From positions 4,154,001-4,218,000 of the forward strand of contig NZ_AP022618.1 in assembly GCF_010731615.1 (NCBI RefSeq): DNA of 64,000 nucleotides, written 5' to 3'. Both the position numbers and the translations under genes were made by a program. A model generated the notes under the pieces. That model saw only the letters and a list, made by a program, of their open reading frames with translations, ran no database searches and was not told where the DNA came from. This DNA comes from Mycolicibacterium insubricum (lineage in GTDB: Bacteria > Actinomycetota > Actinomycetes > Mycobacteriales > Mycobacteriaceae). Position 1 is the first letter of the stretch. Every line of letters starts with the position of its first letter. Below, piece by piece: positions 55,372 to 64,000 of this stretch.

Positions 55372-55403
55372 ACCGACCACCCGGTTGGTAGGTTCGGCGG
55401 AAC
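55372..55403 (+). promoter_or_regulatory. candidate operator of the acyl-CoA degradation operon
   Basis: Two adjacent inverted repeats: ACCGACC-ACCC-GGTTGGT (55372-55389; six of seven arm positions pair) and GTTC-GGCG-GAAC (55392-55403), 25-56 bp before the atuA-like GTG. This is the right place for a repressor site; no regulator gene is adjacent. Confidence 0.5.
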
Positions 55404-55427
55404 GTACAACGATGGGCGGGAGAGTCT

Positions 55428-57119
55428 GTGACGGCGGTGCGGATCGGCAACTGCTCGGGTTTCTACGGCGACCGGCTCGCCGCCATGCGGGAAATGCTCA
55501 CCGGCGGTGAGCTGGACTACCTCACCGGCGACTACCTGGCCGAACTCACCATGCTGATCCTCGGCCGGGACCGGATGAAGAACCCCGACCGCGGCTACGC
55601 CCGCACCTTCCTGCGCCAGCTGGAGGACTGCCTGGGCGAGGCGCAGGACCGAGGCGTGCGCATCGTCGCCAACGCCGGCGGCCTCAATCCCGCCGGTCTG
55701 GCCACCGCCATCGGCGACCTGTCCGACCGCCTGGGCCTGCGGGTCAACGTCGCCCACGTCGAGGGCGACGACCTGGTGGGCCGCGCGGACGACCTCGGGC
55801 TGGGCACTCCGCTGACCGCAAACGCCTATCTGGGTGCCTGGGGCATCGTCGACTGCCTCGACGCCGGCGCCGACGTCGTGGTGACCGGCCGGGTCACCGA
55901 CGCCTCGGTGATCGTCGGGCCGGCCGCCGCGCATTTCGGTTGGGCGCGCGCCGACTACGACCGGCTGGCGGGAGCGGTGCTGGCCGGGCACGTCATCGAA
56001 TGCGGCACCCAGGCCACCGGCGGCAACTTCGCGTTCTTCCGGGAGATCCCGGACCTCATCCACCCCGGTTTCCCACTGGCCGAGATCTTTGACGACGGCT
56101 CCTCGGTGATCACCAAGCATCCCGGTACCGGCGGCGCGGTCACCGTGGACACCGTCACCGCACAGCTGCTGTATGAGATCACCGGTGCCCGCTACGCCAA
56201 CCCCGACGTCACCGCCCGGGTGGACAGCATCTGTGTCGACGCCGACGGCCCGGACCGGGTGCGCATCAGCGGGGCCGTCGGGGAACCGCCGCCCCCGACG
56301 CTGAAGGTCTCGCTCAACTCGATCGGCGGTTTCCGCAATTCGGTCACCTTCGTGCTCACCGGTCTCGATATCGAGGCCAAGGCCGATCTGCTGCAGCGCC
56401 AGCTCGCCGCGGCGATGACGGTGACTCCCGCCGAGCTGGACTGGACGCTGGCCCGCACCGATCACCCCGACGCCGATACCGAGGAGACTGCCAGCGCGCT
56501 GCTGCACTGCACGGTCCGCGACCCGGATCCGGCGAAGGTCGGGCGCGCCTTCACCGGCGCCGGCATCGAGCTCGCGCTGGCCAGCTATCCGGGTTTCCAC
56601 GTCACCGCCCCGCCCGGCGAGGGACAGGTGTACGGCGCCTATGCGGCCGGGTACGTCGACGCGGCCGAGGTGCCGCACATCGCCGTGCACGCCGACGGCA
56701 CCCGCATCGACATTGCACCGGCCGCTGAAACGCTGGTGCTGGCGGCGGCCGAGGAGCCGGAGCTGCCCGAGCCGCTGCCGGGCGGCCCCACCCGCCGGGT
56801 TCCGCTGGGCACCATCGCCGGCGGCCGCAGCGGCGACAAGGGCGGATCGGCCAACATCGGACTGTGGGTGCGCACCGAGGAGCAGTGGCGCTGGCTTGCG
56901 CACACCCTGACCGTGGAGAAGCTGCGCGAACTGCTGCCCGAAACCGCCGAACTGCCGGTCACCCGGCACGTGCTGCCGAATCTGCGGGCGGTCAACTTCG
57001 TCGTCGAAGACATCCTGGGCACCGGAGTGGCCGACAACGCCCGCTTCGACCCGCAGGCCAAAGGTCTCGCCGAATGGCTACGCGGCCGCTCCCTGGACGT
57101 CCCCGAGGAACTCCTATGA
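55428..57119 (+). CDS. AtuA-like acyclic terpene utilisation family protein (DUF1446)
   Basis: A 563-residue protein of the AtuA family, required for citronellol/geraniol growth in Pseudomonas though its reaction is not known. The DUF1446 core has [41 protein letters not shown], and [15 protein letters not shown]; a C-terminal domain has [17 protein letters not shown]. It corresponds by position to Rv0976c. GTG at 55428. It is the first gene of a six-gene operon; the next gene starts 16 bp after its stop. Confidence 0.88.
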   Translation: MTAVRIGNCSGFYGDRLAAMREMLTGGELDYLTGDYLAELTMLILGRDRMKNPDRGYARTFLRQLEDCLGEAQDRGVRIVANAGGLNPAGLATAIGDLSDRLGLRVNVAHVEGDDLVGRADDLGLGTPLTANAYLGAWGIVDCLDAGADVVVTGRVTDASVIVGPAAAHFGWARADYDRLAGAVLAGHVIECGTQATGGNFAFFREIPDLIHPGFPLAEIFDDGSSVITKHPGTGGAVTVDTVTAQLLYEITGARYANPDVTARVDSICVDADGPDRVRISGAVGEPPPPTLKVSLNSIGGFRNSVTFVLTGLDIEAKADLLQRQLAAAMTVTPAELDWTLARTDHPDADTEETASALLHCTVRDPDPAKVGRAFTGAGIELALASYPGFHVTAPPGEGQVYGAYAAGYVDAAEVPHIAVHADGTRIDIAPAAETLVLAAAEEPELPEPLPGGPTRRVPLGTIAGGRSGDKGGSANIGLWVRTEEQWRWLAHTLTVEKLRELLPETAELPVTRHVLPNLRAVNFVVEDILGTGVADNARFDPQAKGLAEWLRGRSLDVPEELL

Positions 57120-57135
57120 GGAAGAAGAGACTTCT

Positions 57136-58284
57136 GTGAGCATCTGGAACACCCCCGAGCGCGAGCAACTGCGTGCCACCGTGCGCGACTTCGCCGCGCG
57201 GGAGATCCTGCCGTACGCCGACGAGTGGGAGCGCGCAGGTGAGATCCCGCGGGATCTGCACCGCAAGGCCGGCGAGCTCGGCCTGCTGGGCGTGCAGTTC
57301 CCGGAGTCCGCCGGCGGTTCCGGCGGCGACGGCGCCGACGCCGTGATCGTGTGCGAGGAACTGCACCAATCCGGTGTTCCCGGTGGAACTTTCGCCTCGC
57401 TGTTCACCTGCGGCATCGCCGTTCCGCACATCATCGCCTCCGGCAACCGGGATCTCATCGAGCGGTTCGCGATCCCGGCGCTGCGCGGCGAGATGATCGG
57501 GTCGCTGGCCATCACCGAACCCCGCGGCGGCTCCGACGTCGGGCACCTAACCACTCGCGCCGAGCGCGACGGCGACCACTACGTGATCAACGGCGCCAAG
57601 ACCTACATCACCTCGGGCGTGCGCGCGGACTTCGTCGTCACCGCCGCGCGCACCGGCGGCCCGGGGGCCGGCGGCGTCTCGCTGATCGTGGTGGAGAAGG
57701 GCACACCCGGCTTCGAGGTGACCCGCCGGCTCGACAAGATGGGCTGGCGCTCCAGCGATACCGCCGAACTGTCCTACTCCGACGTGCGCGTTCCGGTGGC
57801 CAACCTGGTCGGCGCGGAGAACAGCGGTTTCTTCCAGATCGCGGCGGCGTTCGTCTCCGAACGGATCGGCCTTGCCGCCCAGGCGTATTCAAGCGCCCAG
57901 CGCTGCCTGGACCTGACCGTGGCGTGGTGCCGGGACCGAGAGACCTTCGGCCGCCCGCTGATCACCCGCCAGGCCGTGCAGAACACCCTCTCGGAGATGG
58001 CCCGCCGTATCGACGTAGCCCGGGTCTACTCCCACGCTCTGGTGGAGCGCCAGCTCGCCGGCGAGACCGACCTGATCGCCGAGGTGTGCTTCGCCAAGAA
58101 CACCGCCGTGGAGTCCGGCGAGTGGGTGGCCAACCAGGCGGTCCAGCTGTTCGGCGGCATGGGCTACATGACCGAATGCGAAGTGGAGCGCCAGTACCGC
58201 GATATGCGCATCATCGGGATCGGCGGCGGCACCAACGAGATCCTGACCAGCCTGGCCGCCAAACTGCTGGGCTTCCAGGGCTGA
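57136..58284 (+). CDS. acyl-CoA dehydrogenase (FadE13-like)
   Basis: A 382-residue flavoprotein dehydrogenase: FAD/substrate motifs LAITEPRGGSDVGHL and KTYITSG, and C-terminal QLFGGMGYMTECEVERQYRD. The usual C-terminal catalytic Glu site (EGTNEI) reads GGTNEI; instead Glu242 in VSERIGLAA aligns with the catalytic base of isovaleryl-CoA dehydrogenase. That favours a branched acyl-CoA substrate. Start GTG at 57136 behind GAGGAAGAAGAG. Followed by the carboxylase beta subunit after 36 bp. Confidence 0.9.
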   Translation: MSIWNTPEREQLRATVRDFAAREILPYADEWERAGEIPRDLHRKAGELGLLGVQFPESAGGSGGDGADAVIVCEELHQSGVPGGTFASLFTCGIAVPHIIASGNRDLIERFAIPALRGEMIGSLAITEPRGGSDVGHLTTRAERDGDHYVINGAKTYITSGVRADFVVTAARTGGPGAGGVSLIVVEKGTPGFEVTRRLDKMGWRSSDTAELSYSDVRVPVANLVGAENSGFFQIAAAFVSERIGLAAQAYSSAQRCLDLTVAWCRDRETFGRPLITRQAVQNTLSEMARRIDVARVYSHALVERQLAGETDLIAEVCFAKNTAVESGEWVANQAVQLFGGMGYMTECEVERQYRDMRIIGIGGGTNEILTSLAAKLLGFQG

Positions 58285-58320
58285 TCCGGCCGAACTTCCT
58301 GATCCGGGAAAGGACATCAT

Positions 58321-59916
<1,596 letters not shown>

Positions 59917-59926
59917 GGGAACGCGC

Positions 59927-61906
59927 ATGAGCATCACCAAGGTTCTGGTCGCCAACCGCGGGGAGATCGCCCGCCGGGTGTTCCACACCTGTCGCCGCCT
60001 CGGTCTGGGCACCGTCGCGGTCTACACCGATCCCGACGCCGAGGCGCCGCACGTCGCCGAGGCCGACGCCCGGGTGCGCCTCGACGACATCCGCGGCTAC
60101 CTCGACATCGACGTCATCATCGACGCCGCCCGGGTGTCCGGTGCCGACGCCATCCACCCCGGCTACGGATTCCTTTCCGAGAACGCCGAATTCGCCGCGG
60201 CGGTGATCGCCGCCGGGCTGACCTGGATCGGCCCGCCGGTGGCGGCGGTCACCGCGATGGGTTCCAAGATCGAGTCCAAGAAGTTGATGGACGCCGCCGG
60301 CGTTCCGGTGCTGGCCGAGCTCGACCCGTCCACCGTCACCGCTGACGCGCTGCCGGTGCTGGTCAAGGCATCGGCCGGTGGTGGCGGTCGCGGGATGCGT
60401 GTGGTGACCGAACTGTCGGCGCTGGCCGACGAGGTCGCCGCTGCCGGACGTGAAGCCGCGACGGCGTTCGGCGATCCGACGGTGTTCTGCGAGCGCTATC
60501 TGCCCACCGGCCACCACATCGAGGTACAGGTGCTCGCCGACGCGCACGGCACCGTGTGGGCCGTCGGTGAGCGGGAATGCTCCATCCAGCGCCGGCACCA
60601 GAAGATCATCGAGGAGGCGCCCGCACCGCTGGTCGAACGCGTCGCGGGCATGCGCGAGCGGCTGTTCGACGCCGCGCGGCTGGCGGCCACCGCGATCGGC
60701 TACACCGGTGCAGGCACCGTGGAGTTCCTCGCCGACGACAACGGGGACTTCTTCTTCCTGGAGATGAACACCCGGCTGCAGGTCGAGCACCCGGTCACCG
60801 AGGCGACCACCGGCCTGGACCTGGTGGAGTTGCAGATCGCCGTCGCCGACGGGGACCGGCTGCCCGCTCAGCCGCCCGCCTCGACCGGCCATGCCATCGA
60901 GGTCCGGCTCTACGCCGAGGATCCGGCCCGCAACTGGCTGCCGCAGACCGGCACCGTGGAACACTTCGACGTGCCCAACACCGAGACCGAATTCGACAAC
61001 CCGCGCCGTGCGGGCATTCGGCTGGACAGCGGGATCGTCACCGGTTCGACGGTCTCGGTCCACTACGACCCGATGTTGGCGAAGGTCATCGCGGTGGCAC
61101 CGACCCGGCGGGCGGCCGCCGCGATGCTGTCCGCCGCACTGGCGCGCACCCGGCTGCACGGGGTGCGCACCAACCGGGACCTGCTGGTCAACGTCCTGCG
61201 ACATCCGGCCTTCCTCGCCGGCGACACCGACACCGCGTTCTTCGACACCCACGGCCTGGCCGCTCTGGCCGCACCGCTGCTGGACGAGGCGAGCGTCCGG
61301 CTCTGCGCCGTCGCCGCCACCCTGGCCGCCGTCGAACACAACCGCGTCACCGCCACCGCGTTTCCCGGCATCCGCGCCGGCTGGCGCAACGTGGTCTCCG
61401 GCGACCAGCACAAGGTGTTCCGGGCCGAGCCGGAGGAGACCGAATACCGGGTCGCCTACCGGTACACCCGCGACGGTGTGCTGCTGCCCGAGGACGAGGG
61501 AGTGCGCGTCGTCGCCGCCGGCCCGGACCGCGTGGTCCTGGCCGTCGAGAACGGTGGTTCGGCAGCCGAGGCGGTCTACACCGTCGCCCGCCACGGTGAC
61601 CGCGTGTTCGTCGACACCGCCCCCGGCGGTGTGGAATTCGTCGCCGTCCCCCGCTTCGTCGAACCGGGCTCGACGGTGGCACCCGGCTCCTTGGTCGCCC
61701 CGATGCCCGGCATGGTGATCCGCGTCGCCGCCGCGCTCGGGGACACCGTGACGGCGGGCCAGCCGCTGCTGGTGCTGGAGGCCATGAAGATGGAACACAC
61801 CCTGGCCGCCCCCAACGACGGGGTGCTCGCCGAGCTGAACGTGACCGCGGGCCAGCAGGTCGACGTCGGCACGGTCCTCGCCCTGGTCACTGAACCCGAG
61901 AACTGA
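59927..61906 (+). CDS. acyl-CoA carboxylase alpha subunit (biotin carboxylase + BCCP)
   Basis: A 659-residue protein that carboxylates its own biotin with bicarbonate and ATP. Biotin carboxylase domain: VLVANRGEIARRVFHTC, ADAIHPGYGFLSENAEF, KASAGGGGRGMRVV, EMNTRLQVEHPVTE. A middle BT-like domain follows, then the biotinyl domain with EAMKMEH (biotin Lys near residue 621). ATG at 59927 has AGGGGA upstream. It is the partner of the beta subunit; likely substrate 3-methylcrotonyl-CoA or a related branched enoyl-CoA. Confidence 0.94.
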   Translation: MSITKVLVANRGEIARRVFHTCRRLGLGTVAVYTDPDAEAPHVAEADARVRLDDIRGYLDIDVIIDAARVSGADAIHPGYGFLSENAEFAAAVIAAGLTWIGPPVAAVTAMGSKIESKKLMDAAGVPVLAELDPSTVTADALPVLVKASAGGGGRGMRVVTELSALADEVAAAGREAATAFGDPTVFCERYLPTGHHIEVQVLADAHGTVWAVGERECSIQRRHQKIIEEAPAPLVERVAGMRERLFDAARLAATAIGYTGAGTVEFLADDNGDFFFLEMNTRLQVEHPVTEATTGLDLVELQIAVADGDRLPAQPPASTGHAIEVRLYAEDPARNWLPQTGTVEHFDVPNTETEFDNPRRAGIRLDSGIVTGSTVSVHYDPMLAKVIAVAPTRRAAAAMLSAALARTRLHGVRTNRDLLVNVLRHPAFLAGDTDTAFFDTHGLAALAAPLLDEASVRLCAVAATLAAVEHNRVTATAFPGIRAGWRNVVSGDQHKVFRAEPEETEYRVAYRYTRDGVLLPEDEGVRVVAAGPDRVVLAVENGGSAAEAVYTVARHGDRVFVDTAPGGVEFVAVPRFVEPGSTVAPGSLVAPMPGMVIRVAAALGDTVTAGQPLLVLEAMKMEHTLAAPNDGVLAELNVTAGQQVDVGTVLALVTEPEN

Positions 61907-61934
61907 AAACCCCGAAACCCACAGGAGAAACCCC

Positions 61935-63101
61935 ATGACCGACACCGGATTCATCGAGAACGAGGAGCGCCGCGCGCTGCGCCAGGCCGTCGCCGACTTC
62001 GCCGGCGGCTACGGCCCGGAGTACTACCTGGAGAAGGCCCGCGCCGGGCAGCACACCTCCGAATTGTGGAACGAGGCCGGCAAGCTCGGCTTCCTCGGGG
62101 TGAACCTGCCCGAGGAGTACGGCGGCGGCGGGGCCGGCATGTACGAACTGTCACTGGTGATGGAGGAGATGTCGGCGGCCGGGTGCGGCCTGCTGATGAT
62201 GGTGGTCTCCCCCGCCATCAACGGCACCATCATCTCCAAGTTCGGCACCGAGGAGCAGAAGCGGCGCTGGATCCCGGGCATCGCCGACGGGTCGATCACC
62301 ATGGCGTTCGCCATCACCGAACCCGACGCCGGGTCCAACTCGCACCGGATCACCACCACCGCGCGCCGCGACGGCAGCGACTGGATCCTCTCGGGCCAGA
62401 AGGTGTTCATCTCCGGCGTCGACCAGGCGCAGGCGATCCTGGTGGTCGGCCGCACAGAGGAGGCCAAGACCGGCAACCTCAAACCGGCGCTGTTCGTCGT
62501 CCCGATCGACACCCCGGGAATGAGCTGGACCAAGATCGACATGGAACTGGTCAGCCCGGAGTCGCAGTTCCAGCTGTTCTTCGACGAGGTGCGCCTGCCC
62601 GCCGACGCGCTGGTCGGCGCCGAAGACGCCGCCATCGCCCAGCTGTTCGCCGGGCTGAACCCGGAGCGGATCATGGGTTCGGCCAGTGCCGTCGGCCTGG
62701 GCCGGCTGGCCGTGAACAAGGCGTCGGACTACATGAAGACCCGCCAGGTGTGGAAGCAGCCGATCGGTACCCATCAGGGCCTGGCGCACCCGCTGGCCGC
62801 CATCCACATCGAGCTTGAGATGGCCAAGCTCATGATGCAGAAGGCCGCGGCCCTGTACGACTCCGGTGACGACTGGGGCGCCGCCGAGGCCGCCAACATG
62901 GCCAAGTACGCCGCCGGCGAGGCATCGGTGCGCGCAGTCGACCAGTCCGTGCAGTGTCACGGCGGCAACGGCCTGACCGTCGAATACGGCGTCGCCTCGA
63001 TGGTGACGGTGTCGCGGCTGGCCCGGATCGCGCCGATCAGCCGCGAGATGATCCTGAACTTCGTCGCGCAGACCTCGCTGGGTCTGCCCCGGTCGTACTG
63101 A
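61935..63101 (+). CDS. acyl-CoA dehydrogenase (FadE12-like)
   Basis: A 388-residue acyl-CoA dehydrogenase: LGFLGVNLPEEYGGGGAG, FAITEPDAGSNSHRI, GQKVFISGV, and VQCHGGNGLTVEYGVASMVT near the end. The EGT catalytic segment is absent, and Glu244 in NPERIMGSA occupies the isovaleryl-CoA-dehydrogenase-type position. With the first dehydrogenase this gives the operon two branched-chain-type enzymes, as in atu/liu clusters. ATG at 61935 has AGGAGAAA upstream; the stop overlaps the echA ATG by one base. Confidence 0.9.
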   Translation: MTDTGFIENEERRALRQAVADFAGGYGPEYYLEKARAGQHTSELWNEAGKLGFLGVNLPEEYGGGGAGMYELSLVMEEMSAAGCGLLMMVVSPAINGTIISKFGTEEQKRRWIPGIADGSITMAFAITEPDAGSNSHRITTTARRDGSDWILSGQKVFISGVDQAQAILVVGRTEEAKTGNLKPALFVVPIDTPGMSWTKIDMELVSPESQFQLFFDEVRLPADALVGAEDAAIAQLFAGLNPERIMGSASAVGLGRLAVNKASDYMKTRQVWKQPIGTHQGLAHPLAAIHIELEMAKLMMQKAAALYDSGDDWGAAEAANMAKYAAGEASVRAVDQSVQCHGGNGLTVEYGVASMVTVSRLARIAPISREMILNFVAQTSLGLPRSY

Positions 63102-63889
63102 TGGATCAGCTCGTCGAGTACAGCGTCACCGACCGGGTGGCGCGGCTGACGCTGAACTCGCCGCACAACCGCAACGCGCTGTCCACCACGCTGGTCACCC
63201 AGCTGCGCGGGCGCCTCGACGATGCCGCGGCCGACCCCTCGGTGCGCATGGTGGTGCTGACCCACGCCGGACGGACGTTCTGCGCCGGAGCCGACCTGTC
63301 GGAGGTGTCGGGCGCGTCCCCAGAGGAGATGGCGGCCGGCCGGGCCGCCGAGATGACGGCGGTGCTGCGAGCCATCCTGGAGTGCCCGCGGCCGGTGATC
63401 GGAGTGGTCGACGGGCACGTGCGGGCCGGTGGGATGGGCCTGATCGGCGCGTGCGACCTGGTGCTGGCCGGCCCGAACTCCACCTTCGGCCTGACCGAAG
63501 CGAGGATCGGGGTGGCGCCGGCGATGATCTCGCTGACCCTGCTGCCGAAGCTCTCCCCGCGGGCGGCCGGCCGCTACTTCCTGACCGGGGAGACGTTCGA
63601 CGCGGCCACCGCCGTCGAGATCGGTCTGGTCACGGTGGCCGCCGGCACCGCCGAGGACCTCAACGCCGCGCTGTCGGGCTTCGTCGAGGATCTCCGCAAG
63701 GGCTCCCCGCAGGGGCTGGCGGCCTCGAAGGCGCTGACGACGGCACCGATCCTGGCCGTCTTCGACCGGGATGCGCATCGGCTGGCCACCGAGTCGGCGC
63801 GGCTGTTCACCACCGCCGAGGCGCACGAGGGGATGCTGGCCTTCCTGCAGAAACGCCCGCCGGAATGGGCGCTGCCGGCGGGTGACTAG
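63101..63889 (+). CDS. enoyl-CoA hydratase (EchA7-like)
   Basis: A 262-residue crotonase-fold protein: RTFCAGADLSEVSG (oxyanion hole), VDGHVRAGGMGLIGACDLVLAG (second oxyanion loop), FGLTEARIGVAPAMIS. The glutamates of classical hydratase positions 144 and 164 appear only in part (E of LTEARIG), so it may be a 3-methylglutaconyl-type hydratase or a lyase. Last gene of the operon and translationally coupled to the preceding dehydrogenase (TGATG). Confidence 0.9.
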   Translation: MDQLVEYSVTDRVARLTLNSPHNRNALSTTLVTQLRGRLDDAAADPSVRMVVLTHAGRTFCAGADLSEVSGASPEEMAAGRAAEMTAVLRAILECPRPVIGVVDGHVRAGGMGLIGACDLVLAGPNSTFGLTEARIGVAPAMISLTLLPKLSPRAAGRYFLTGETFDAATAVEIGLVTVAAGTAEDLNAALSGFVEDLRKGSPQGLAASKALTTAPILAVFDRDAHRLATESARLFTTAEAHEGMLAFLQKRPPEWALPAGD

Positions 63890-63983
63890 GCCGACGCCGG
63901 CTCGCGGAGCTTTTGGGATGACATCGATTCGCCACCCGCGTCGTCTATGCGGTGGCGGCCATTCGTCGTAGGCTCTGAGGGCG

Positions 63984-64000
63984 ATGAGTGAGTCAGCCCG
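63984..64000 (+). CDS. possible start of the next gene (cut by window edge)
   Basis: ATGAGTGAGTCAGCC begins at 63984 after GAGGGCG and runs off the end. Only five codons are visible, so the product cannot be named. The 94 bp between echA and this ATG hold no other feature. Confidence 0.3.

Overview
This 64 kb window is from a high-GC actinobacterium that is almost certainly a rapidly growing mycobacterium (Mycolicibacterium-like). The evidence is the long run mfd, tetR, tRNA-Gln, glmU, prs, rplY, pth, fadD (pks16 type), ispE, ksgA, rpfB, tatD, metG, pabB, rsmI, pmt, arcA, alkB, pat, glpR, rimJ, moeA/glp, galU, 5-FCL, ruc, mscL, mog, pepD, mprB, mprA, rpmF and a carboxylase/acyl-CoA dehydrogenase cluster. 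From memory this is the Rv1020-to-Rv0971c block of M. tuberculosis in the opposite orientation. MspA-type porins and a short hexameric-type GdhA point to a fast grower rather than the tubercle group.

Layout. 1-8375: DNA repair (mfd, cut by the left edge), a TetR regulator, tRNA-Gln, glmU, a prs-arsC-SDR overlapping operon, rplY and pth. 8376-13300 is accessory: a hemerythrin / DUF2231-Rieske / small secreted protein operon divergent from a MocR regulator, then a tandemly duplicated two-gene cassette of small secreted cysteine proteins. 13301-22346: the acyl-AMP ligase, isoprenoid, rRNA methylation, Rpf, TatD, MetRS and GdhA core. 22347-24631: an ECF41-type sigma factor translationally coupled to a flavin oxidoreductase, behind a recognisable ECF41 promoter. 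24766-31898: pabB, a hydrolase, rsmI, the protein O-mannosyltransferase, two small secreted proteins, arcA, and alkB under a LexA-like box. 31902-41032: lipoproteins, the Pat acetyltransferase operon, then a decayed stretch (broken arsenite-pump gene, phosphoesterase, AraC remnant) beside tRNA-Ala(CGC). 41080-45856: glpR, rimJ, moeA/glp, galU and 5-formyltetrahydrofolate cyclo-ligase. 45928-50765: small secreted proteins, the CIRCE-controlled chaperone ruc, mscL, two nearly identical tandem MspA porins and a 54-residue small gene under a CRP-type palindrome. 50766-55214: mog, pepD, mprB, mprA and rpmF, with two MprA boxes. 55428-63889: a six-gene operon (AtuA-like, acyl-CoA dehydrogenase, carboxylase beta and alpha subunits, acyl-CoA dehydrogenase, enoyl-CoA hydratase) that fits branched acyl-CoA (leucine or acyclic terpene type) breakdown.

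The genes share a cell-envelope and stress theme: GlmU, GalU, IspE, Pmt, RpfB, GlpR/Glp and MscL build or guard the envelope; MprAB-PepD, CIRCE-ruc, LexA-alkB and the ECF41 unit are stress circuits with visible operators. The least explained parts are the duplicated secreted cassette (11633-13140), the porin pair whose divergence is confined to one segment, a palindromic repeat present inside two unrelated coding sequences, and the small gene at 50455-50619. No IS element, prophage or CRISPR array was seen. Statements about other species come from memory; no database search was run.
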